DNA from: Litorimonas sp964435725
Lineage (GTDB): Bacteria; Pseudomonadota; Alphaproteobacteria; Caulobacterales; Maricaulaceae
DNA: 9,457 nt
Assembly (NCBI GenBank): GCA_964435725.1
Contig: CAYTAJ010000082.1
Location: 1 to 9,457, forward strand
Direction: 5' to 3'
Shown: positions 1-5,014 of the stretch, in pieces
Position numbering within the stretch: the first letter of the stretch is position 1
Layout: each line of letters starts with the position of its first letter
Notes under the pieces: generated by a model
What the model was told of the DNA's origin: nothing
Databases searched by the model: none
What the model saw: the letters and a program-made list of their open reading frames with translations, nothing else
Position numbers and translations under genes: made by a program

Positions 1-245
1 TCGGCCACACCGCCCATACGCCCCGGCGGGACACACAGAATGACGAGATCGGCTTGAGACGCAAAATAATCAGCTTGGCTCTCGCTTACGCCATCCGCAA
101 ACCCTAAACGCTCAATCGCTTCACAAGCACTGGCCGAGCTATCCATAATATAGACGGTTTTGGCTTGGCCATACTCTTTGGCCGCCCGCGCAATTGAGCT
201 ACCAATTAAGCCACCACCGACAATAAGGAGTGTGTCAAAACTCAT
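1..245 (-). CDS. tyrA: Prephenate/arogenate dehydrogenase, N-terminal part (runs off the left edge)
   Basis: Oxidative decarboxylation of prephenate (or arogenate) with NAD(P)+ in tyrosine synthesis, in the cytoplasm. Only the first 81 codons are present. The protein begins MSFDTLLIVGGGLIGSSIAR, a Rossmann fold opening with G10-x-G12-x-x-G15. An acidic residue (D35 in VYIMDSS) at the end of the second strand suggests a preference for NAD. The following LGFADGVSES and ADLVILCVPPG stretches match the TyrA pattern in which the nucleotide-binding domain ends a strand at a CVP motif. The ATG lies 19 bases after the stop of the chorismate mutase gene, with a purine-rich GGTGGATAAG before it, so it is very probably the last or a late gene of the same operon. 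The catalytic histidine and dimerisation domain lie outside the window, so prephenate versus arogenate specificity cannot be judged. The main alternative is another 6-phosphogluconate-dehydrogenase-like oxidoreductase, but the chorismate mutase next door makes TyrA much more likely. Confidence 0.88.
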   Translation of the reverse strand, partial: MSFDTLLIVGGGLIGSSIARAAKEYGQAKTVYIMDSSASACEAIERLGFADGVSESQADYFASQADLVILCVPPGRMGGVA

Positions 246-264
246 GAACTTATCCACCCTGATA

Positions 265-1032
265 TCACCCTATCGGTTTCGGGATCGCCCCGATGATATG
301 GGCTGACGGATCAAGCTTTAAAATCGTGTCCGGTACGGTCTCAAAATATCCCGGTAGGCTATAAAGTTGAATATCATCCGTGGCTGCCCGGCGCACAGCG
401 CGTAGATCAATCACCCGCAGATCGGCGCGTGACATAATTAATGTATCATCATTGCCGGAGGGTTGAATATCCGCCGTGGCTACGGCGACAGCCATAGGCC
501 AATCGCCTTGTCCTGTGCGTGGAAGACCTGCCAAAATATGCATGTCCGGCATGGCACCGCCTTCGCCCAAAGCCGTCCACCAATTATGCATCCCCCCAGG
601 GGACGGCAAAACCGCCACCCCTTCAGCATCGGCGTAAGTCGCGGCCAAGGCACTGCTCGCTGTGGGATAGGTATAAGTCGGAATAGACGCGCCAAAGCGG
701 TCCCGTACCAAGGCAAGCGCCGCCATAGAGTCGCCTTCCAAAGCGACGTGGAGTTTCATCGGCCCTTGCATCGCAAGGCTCGCGCTCATCAGTTCTGCCC
801 AAATACGGCTCACTAAGGGGCGCGGCGTGTCTTCGGTGGCGGCGGCGAGTTCGCGCACATGGCTGTCTTCACGAGAAGGGCGCCAAACGCGTATGCCAGA
901 CTTGGCCCGACGCACGGCTTTGGATAATTCCAAGCGCTCGGCAATGAGTTCCAAGAGCGCATTATCAACGCGGTCAATTTCTTCCCGCACCTGATTAATA
1001 TCGGTGAGTTTTTCGATATCAAACTTCTTCAT
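265..1032 (-). CDS. AroQ-type chorismate mutase with a degenerate prephenate-dehydratase-like C-terminal domain
   Basis: The N-terminal ~95 residues of this 255-residue protein are an AroQ-class helical chorismate mutase, turning chorismate into prephenate. Aligned by eye to the E. coli P-protein mutase domain, the active-site set is present: R16 (VREEI), R33 (AERLEL), K44 (RRAK), R54-E55, S85 and Q89 (SLAMQ). Residues ~92-255 (from MKLHVALEGD) resemble the periplasmic-binding-like fold of prephenate dehydratase, with its alternating strands and an AVLPSPGG segment where dehydratases carry the VVPIENS loop. The dehydratase TRF and ESRP signatures are not visible, so this half is probably not a dehydratase; a binding or structural role is inferred. 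I chose the ATG at 1032 because the chorismate mutase fold begins right after it and it overlaps the upstream methyltransferase stop by 14 bases, suggesting translational coupling. The frame stays open to an ATG at 1137, but that would add 35 residues wholly inside the upstream gene. No good Shine-Dalgarno is visible. It feeds prephenate to TyrA, encoded next. Confidence 0.85.
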   Translation of the reverse strand: MKKFDIEKLTDINQVREEIDRVDNALLELIAERLELSKAVRRAKSGIRVWRPSREDSHVRELAAATEDTPRPLVSRIWAELMSASLAMQGPMKLHVALEGDSMAALALVRDRFGASIPTYTYPTASSALAATYADAEGVAVLPSPGGMHNWWTALGEGGAMPDMHILAGLPRTGQGDWPMAVAVATADIQPSGNDDTLIMSRADLRVIDLRAVRRAATDDIQLYSLPGYFETVPDTILKLDPSAHIIGAIPKPIG

Positions 1033-1786
1033 GACGCTGTCTATGCGAGGATGGCGAGCGGTTTGCAATGGGGGACGTTCCAAAACGAGGTACGGCAACG
1101 ACAGATTTTGCCTTTTCACCGCGTTTTGGCTCTGCATAGAGGCGTTTTATGCCTTCTACGAGGATCAATCCCGACAAACTGGGCAGCACGGTTTCGCCGA
1201 ATCGTTCGGACGCTTTGAGGAGGCTCCCTTTGGCCAAAGCTTTAATGGGCGGTGCGTATAAGGCCCCCGACCAAATCGTAGGATGGAACCCCACATCGCG
1301 CATGGCCGCCCGCATTTGTGTGCGAGAGAAAGGCCGCCCCGCTCCAAATGGGCTTTTATCAGACCCCGCCCAGAGCCCGGCGCGATTGGCGGCGATAATA
1401 ACTATATGACCTTCCGGGCGGCAGACGCGCCAAAGCTCGGACATGAGTTCTTTCAGGTTCGGTGTTTCCTCCACGCCGTGAACGCAAAGAATTGTATCAA
1501 AACTGGAGTCTGAAAAAGGCAAGCAATCTTCTTCAATCAAACAGGAATTAATCCCGCGGCTACCCGTATGGGCCAAAGCTCCCTGCCCGCCCGGCATGGC
1601 AAGCACAATACGGTTCGCGCCGGCTTGGTAAGGGTCAAGATAAGGCGCGCAATAACCGAAGCCCAAAACATTTCGCCCGGCCAAATCCGGCCACAAGCTT
1701 TGCAGACGGCGAGACGCCATATCCCGCGCGGCCAAGCCCAGAGGGCTGGCGTAAAATTTTTCTAATCTGAGGACGCTTTCTCTCAC
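1019..1786 (-). CDS. SAM-dependent methyltransferase (class I, Methyltransf_11-like), substrate unknown
   Basis: A 255-residue cytoplasmic class I methyltransferase. After an N-terminal FYASPLGLAARD segment, the SAM-binding strand and loop are VLGFGYCAPYL (residues 40-50; the G-F-G motif I). LPFSDSSFDTILCVHGVEET (residues 89-108) is the typical motif around the fourth strand, and WRVCRPEGHIVIIAAN (residues 119-134) is the post-I/motif III strand of this superfamily. The start is a GTG at 1786; it is chosen because the conserved N-terminal RxxVxxLxxFYASPLG block, which I recall from alphaproteobacterial relatives, begins directly there and no ATG lies upstream in frame. Relatives in alphaproteobacteria are often found near gloB, hisC and tyrA, but their substrate is not known to me. 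The gene leads a three-gene operon with chorismate mutase and tyrA; its last 14 bases overlap the chorismate mutase start. A role in aromatic metabolism is suggested only by this context. Confidence 0.85.
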   Translation of the reverse strand: MRESVLRLEKFYASPLGLAARDMASRRLQSLWPDLAGRNVLGFGYCAPYLDPYQAGANRIVLAMPGGQGALAHTGSRGINSCLIEEDCLPFSDSSFDTILCVHGVEETPNLKELMSELWRVCRPEGHIVIIAANRAGLWAGSDKSPFGAGRPFSRTQMRAAMRDVGFHPTIWSGALYAPPIKALAKGSLLKASERFGETVLPSLSGLILVEGIKRLYAEPKRGEKAKSVVAVPRFGTSPIANRSPSSHRQRHEEV

Positions 1787-1789
1787 ACA

Positions 1790-1800
1790 CTTAGTCTAAG
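1790..1800. repeat. Perfect 11-base dyad (CTTAG-T-CTAAG) just before the methyltransferase start
   Basis: Five-base arms around a single centre base, ending 3 bases before the GTG start codon of the methyltransferase gene. It could be a small operator or a hairpin affecting translation initiation. An 11-base dyad can also arise by chance, so the functional claim is weak. Confidence 0.25.
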
Positions 1801-1803
1801 CGG

Positions 1804-1828
1804 AAAAAGGAGAGATAACAGCCTTTTT
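1804..1828. terminator. Weak A/T-rich hairpin between the EAL gene and the methyltransferase gene
   Basis: AAAAAGG (1804-1810) and CCTTTTT (1822-1828) are a perfect inverted repeat with an 11-base loop, 8 bases beyond the EAL gene stop codon. Read in either direction, the hairpin ends in five T residues, as in bidirectional rho-independent terminators. The stem has only two G-C pairs, so its strength is doubtful. It would separate the EAL transcript from the methyltransferase-mutase-tyrA operon. Confidence 0.35.
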
Positions 1829-1835
1829 GTTAGCT

Positions 1836-3527
1836 TTATGATTGATAAGACGGTTCAGCGCTCGGTACGCCAAAGAGATAGCCTTGCAAGTAATCAACAC
1901 CTAAGCGCGTCAAGATTTCTGCATCTGCCGGATCTTCGACCATTTCAGCGACTGTTTTAACCGAGAAGGTTTGGGCTAAATCAACCATCATGCGGACAAA
2001 GCTCTGCATATGCGGCGTGGTCGCTATGCCTTTAATCAAGCTGCCATCAATTTTGATTGTTTCGGCTTCTATCGCCATCAGATTTCTGAAACTGGTATAG
2101 CCGGACCCAAAATCATCAATGGCAAACTCACAACCCAAAGCCCGCGTTTCATTAGAGAAGGCACTGGCTTTCGCCGGATCATTCAACGCAGCGGTTTCTG
2201 TCAGTTCCAGCGTGATGCGGTCAACGACCGGACCTAAGGCTTTCAAGGCCGAAACATAGTCATCAGCTGTCTCTTCTGATTTTACGGTTTCAGCCGACAC
2301 ATTAAGCGCGAGCCTTATTTCTGGCTCCTTTTGTAGTTTTTGACCTGCCAATTCTAGAGCACGGCGATCCAAAAGGTGCGCGAGACCCAATGTTTCCGCC
2401 GCCATAATCAAGCGACCCGCACTGACTAATTCGCCGTCTTCCTGACGCAGGCGGAGCAAACATTCATAATGATGAAGTTCGCGACTGCGAGCGTGAATAA
2501 TGGGTTGATAGGCCAGAGTGATGCGCCGCTCATTTAACGCCGCAATTATGTCAGCCTCTTTAAAGGCCGTGCTTTGCGGTGTCTGAGGCACGCCCATTAC
2601 AGGTGCATAGGCGGTCACAGTTTTCGAAGCTTCAAATTGAATGGCGCGTTGCGTCTGCACCAATAAGTCTTCGGCCTCACGTGTTGCTTGTGGGAAAATT
2701 GTATGCCCGATTTCTACCTTAGCCACCAAACGCCCTTGGGGTGTGATATAGGGGGCTTCGGTCAAAGCGCGGTGTAAACGTTCGGATAAGACTTGCGGGT
2801 CAGCATCAGGGCCTTGTACGCCCAGAACGCCCAACAGAAAATCTGTTGCATTATCCTTGCCTAAACAATCAGGGCTTTTGACGACATGGCGTAAACGTTC
2901 GGCCATAGCTGAAAGAAGACGTTCACCCGCTTCAAACCCATAAATCAAATTCACATCATCCAAATTCGTGATGCGGATGCGGATTAAAGCTCCCTTTGCA
3001 GAAAGGCGTTGTGACAGGCCAATCAGCGTATTCGCTGCGACTAAAAAACTATCGCGATTAGGCAGGCCTGTGGCCCCATCATGTTGGGATAACCAAATAG
3101 CGCGGTCTTCTTTTTCACGGCTATCGGTTATATCTCGAATAACCGCAGTAAGCGCTCCGTTATCAGACAAACGCTGTCCCGCTGCTTCAAACCATAAAAT
3201 GCGATCATCATCCGTGTGTATGCGATAACGCGTTTCATATCGTGCCCCATCCCATCCAAGCGAGGCGAGTAATCGGGCATAGTCTCGTCTATCTTCGCTA
3301 TGAATTTTAGCGAGCCATGTTTTTTTCGTGCTCGGTAAGTTTGAAATAGAACACCGAAGCAATCGCGCGGCGAGTTTTGGGTCAGACCATGATAGATCCT
3401 CATTTTCCGAAATCGTAAGACCAACGGCTTTTAGCAGGTCGAAATGTAATGGCTCATGATGATTTGAACCCGTTGATGGGGACGCATTCATCTCTTTCAC
3501 AGAATCATATGTGGTCTCACTCGGCAT
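1836..3527 (-). CDS. PAS-GGDEF(degenerate)-EAL protein, probable c-di-GMP phosphodiesterase
   Basis: A 563-residue cytoplasmic signalling protein without visible membrane segments. A PAS domain with its PAC end occupies about residues 40-135 (ending AVIRDITDSREKE). A GGDEF-type domain spans about 145-310: it keeps the opening HDGATGLPNRDSF (149-161), but the active-site loop that should read GGDEF is NATDF (226-230), so cyclase activity is not expected. The EAL domain spans about 320-555 with the catalytic and metal/substrate residues in place: Q341 (AYQP), E355 (ECL in place of EAL), N409 (NVS), E441 (ELTE), D471-D472 (DDFGSGY), K492 (IKID), E528 (AEMVE) and Q548 (LQGY). The prediction is hydrolysis of c-di-GMP to pGpG, gated by the PAS domain, with the dead GGDEF possibly a GTP-sensing regulator as in some known tandem proteins. 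It lies 37 bases after the four-helix membrane protein gene and may share its transcript. The envelope-glycan genes nearby are plausible, but unproven, targets. Confidence 0.9.
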   Translation of the reverse strand: MPSETTYDSVKEMNASPSTGSNHHEPLHFDLLKAVGLTISENEDLSWSDPKLAARLLRCSISNLPSTKKTWLAKIHSEDRRDYARLLASLGWDGARYETRYRIHTDDDRILWFEAAGQRLSDNGALTAVIRDITDSREKEDRAIWLSQHDGATGLPNRDSFLVAANTLIGLSQRLSAKGALIRIRITNLDDVNLIYGFEAGERLLSAMAERLRHVVKSPDCLGKDNATDFLLGVLGVQGPDADPQVLSERLHRALTEAPYITPQGRLVAKVEIGHTIFPQATREAEDLLVQTQRAIQFEASKTVTAYAPVMGVPQTPQSTAFKEADIIAALNERRITLAYQPIIHARSRELHHYECLLRLRQEDGELVSAGRLIMAAETLGLAHLLDRRALELAGQKLQKEPEIRLALNVSAETVKSEETADDYVSALKALGPVVDRITLELTETAALNDPAKASAFSNETRALGCEFAIDDFGSGYTSFRNLMAIEAETIKIDGSLIKGIATTPHMQSFVRMMVDLAQTFSVKTVAEMVEDPADAEILTRLGVDYLQGYLFGVPSAEPSYQS

Positions 3528-3564
3528 AGGCTCTGTCTAGGACTTCGGAGTCGCGATGCAAGGC

Positions 3565-3993
3565 CTAGCCCTCGCTGACGGCAAAATCACGCCGGGCTGC
3601 CGCTATCGTCACCATGAAGCCCGCCATCACATCAAGCAGGGCCATTAATCCGATGAGGAAGAAGACTGACGTTCCAAAGGCCGGGAACATCAAAAATTCG
3701 ACTAAGCAAACAATAAATAAAACCATGGAAAAAGCGTGGTTCATTACGGCAGCCCGGTCGGTGCCCGTTGATTTAATAAGTTCAAAAAAGAGCATGAGGA
3801 GTGACAAAGCGATGAGCATGTGCCCCGGCGTGATGTGCCAAATTGAGCCCGACATCATGGGAATAGACTGAAAGTCAGTGTCTAATCGCGCGCGGACTTC
3901 TTCAGCACTGGCAAAGGTCGACCCGCTAATCGCCATAATATTATAAAGCGCGACCGGGATTATCATCAGAGGGAATACCAGAAAAAACCGCAT
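3565..3993 (-). CDS. Conserved four-helix inner-membrane protein of unknown function
   Basis: A 142-residue protein with four hydrophobic stretches, at about residues 3-22, 56-74, 84-103 and 108-132. Between the first two lies a polar ~30-residue loop (SGSTFASAEEVRARLDTDFQ and on), which would be periplasmic if the N-terminus is cytoplasmic; the C-terminus is short and charged (ARRDF). It resembles a hypothetical family I recall from alphaproteobacteria but I cannot name a function. Its size and helix count recall small flippase-like proteins (GtrA, ArnE/ArnF, RgtF) that work with DPM1-like transferases, and it follows such a gene after 90 bases. However, the long first loop and the lack of recognisable GtrA or EmrE motifs argue against simple membership. 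The start ATG is preceded by GCATAAGGCT, giving an AAGG core only two bases from the ATG, which is unusually close. Confidence 0.75.
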   Translation of the reverse strand: MRFFLVFPLMIIPVALYNIMAISGSTFASAEEVRARLDTDFQSIPMMSGSIWHITPGHMLIALSLLMLFFELIKSTGTDRAAVMNHAFSMVLFIVCLVEFLMFPAFGTSVFFLIGLMALLDVMAGFMVTIAAARRDFAVSEG

Positions 3994-4083
3994 AGCCTTA
4001 TGCCCGTTAAAACGACTCGAAAACTTAAGACTTTCTAAACGGAAATGGCTTGCAAAAGGTTAACGGTTTAGCTCGAAACGGCT

Positions 4084-4854
4084 CTAATGCTCATCCCAGC
4101 CTTTAGGGTTTCGAGAACGGGAATTCAGCCACATGACCCCCCGCAGGTCCGCAATAGACACTTTCAGGCGCCCAAAATTGGTATATTTTGAGGTTCCCGC
4201 AATACGCGGGCGATGGCTCACATCCGCAAATTCAATCGCAAGCCCCTCACGCAACATGAGGGCCGGAATATAGCGGTGGATGTGATCGAAATAAGGGAGA
4301 AGTAAAAACGCATCACGTTTAAACACTTTGATACCACAGCCTGTATCATCGGCTTGGTCCTTCAGAAGTTTTTTACGCACACCATTGCCAAATTTTGACG
4401 CCCAAAGCTTGGCTTGACTATCTTGACGCTTCATACGTCGGCCGCCAACCAAGGTAAGGTTTTCAGGGGCATTATCGCGCAAAATCTGATCCCGTAATTT
4501 TGGAATATCAGCCGGATTGTTTTGTCCGTCGCCATCGAGTGTAGCAATCAAGTTTGATTTTGCGGCCAAAACCCCTGTGCGTACCGCCCGAGATTGCCCT
4601 GCATTTTCGCGATGACTAATCACACGCAGTTGCCCATGTTTAGTCTTTAAGGCGGTCAAAACCTCTTTCGTGTCATCTTTGCTGGCATCATTCACAAAAA
4701 TCATTTCAAAGGATGTCGCAAAGAGGGCTTTGGCAATTTCCTCGACAAGCTGTGTGACATTCTCAGCTTCGTTATAAACAGGCACAACGACGGAGATTTG
4801 CGGCCCGCCATTTTGATCTGAGATATTGTTTATGCAGTCTGAGTCTGTGGACAT
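4084..4854 (-). CDS. DPM1/ArnC-like family 2 glycosyltransferase (polyprenyl-phosphate sugar synthase)
   Basis: A 256-residue GT-A fold enzyme predicted to move a sugar from a nucleotide donor onto a polyprenyl phosphate on the cytoplasmic face of the membrane. Visible motifs in order are VVVPVYNEAENV (22-33), FVNDASKDDT (53-62), the metal/nucleotide D-x-D as LDGDGQNNPADIP (106-118), GGRRMKRQD (137-145), DTGCGIKVFKRD (170-181) and HRPRIAGTSKYTNFGR (214-229). The DTGCGxKxF and GxSKY blocks are characteristic of the DPM1-like subfamily. Unlike ArnC or RgtE-type enzymes it ends about 27 residues after GxSKY with no obvious membrane helices, so it would be soluble or peripheral. I start it at the ATG at 4854, which has AAGAGG four bases upstream; a GTG at 4869 in frame would add five residues. 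It is divergent from the GT39 gene at 5015, which would use its lipid-linked product. The sugar cannot be told from sequence. Confidence 0.88.
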   Translation of the reverse strand: MSTDSDCINNISDQNGGPQISVVVPVYNEAENVTQLVEEIAKALFATSFEMIFVNDASKDDTKEVLTALKTKHGQLRVISHRENAGQSRAVRTGVLAAKSNLIATLDGDGQNNPADIPKLRDQILRDNAPENLTLVGGRRMKRQDSQAKLWASKFGNGVRKKLLKDQADDTGCGIKVFKRDAFLLLPYFDHIHRYIPALMLREGLAIEFADVSHRPRIAGTSKYTNFGRLKVSIADLRGVMWLNSRSRNPKGWDEH

Positions 4855-4858
4855 AGGG

Positions 4859-4864
4859 CCTCTT
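4859..4864 (-). promoter_or_regulatory. Ribosome binding site deciding the DPM1-like start
   Basis: On the minus strand AAGAGG is followed by CCCT and then the ATG at 4854. This Shine-Dalgarno-like site favours that ATG over the in-frame GTG at 4869. The 4-base spacing is on the short side. Confidence 0.45.
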
Positions 4865-4877
4865 GGCACGACACCTC

Positions 4878-4902
4878 ACCGCTTTCAATTCGCAAATGCG
4901 GT
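4878..4902. repeat. Small inverted repeat in the leader of the DPM1-like gene
   Basis: ACCGC (4878-4882) and GCGGT (4898-4902) can pair around a 15-base loop; a second, nested dyad CGCA-AA-TGCG lies at 4891-4900. In the minus-strand leader this sits 23 bases upstream of the start codon. It might be a regulator site or a leader hairpin, but both arms are short. Confidence 0.2.
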
Positions 4903-4948
4903 TTTAGAGAGGCTACACGCATCACAGTTTATGCCGATATGTGACGGA

Positions 4949-4954
4949 TATAAT
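4949..4954 (+). promoter_or_regulatory. Candidate -10 box (TATAAT) for the GT39 gene
   Basis: A perfect TATAAT occurs in the 160-base divergent region, about 60 bases upstream of the GT39 start codon. No good TTGACA-like -35 lies 16-18 bases before it (the sequence there is around CAGTTTAT), so the assignment is tentative. A minus-strand promoter for the DPM1-like gene must also lie in this region but I cannot place it. Confidence 0.3.
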
Positions 4955-5014
4955 TCTCGGGAGAGACGAATTTTTAGGCGACAGACAGTTTAGCCTTAGG
5001 CATAAGCCTGTTTT

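Noticed and set aside
463..816. Plus-strand open frame of 117 codons
   Set aside because: It is antisense to the chorismate mutase gene, whose protein motifs are clear; the translation is rich in R, H and P, as expected of a shadow frame.
1033..1137. Upstream extension of the chorismate mutase by 35 residues to an ATG at 1137
   Set aside because: The extension lies entirely inside the methyltransferase gene, shows no domain features, and the mutase helix begins right after the ATG at 1032.
3541..3552. Possible hairpin GACT-TCGG-AGTC between the four-helix gene and the EAL gene
   Set aside because: The stem is only four base pairs with no T-run after it on either strand; it is too weak to call a terminator.
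3565..3993. Calling the four-helix protein a GtrA-family flippase
   Set aside because: Size and helix number fit, but the long first periplasmic loop and lack of visible GtrA motifs do not support the family assignment.
4007..4028. Two TTAA tetramers resembling a CtrA-type site
   Set aside because: They are 14 bases apart, whereas the CtrA consensus needs 7 bases between the half-sites.
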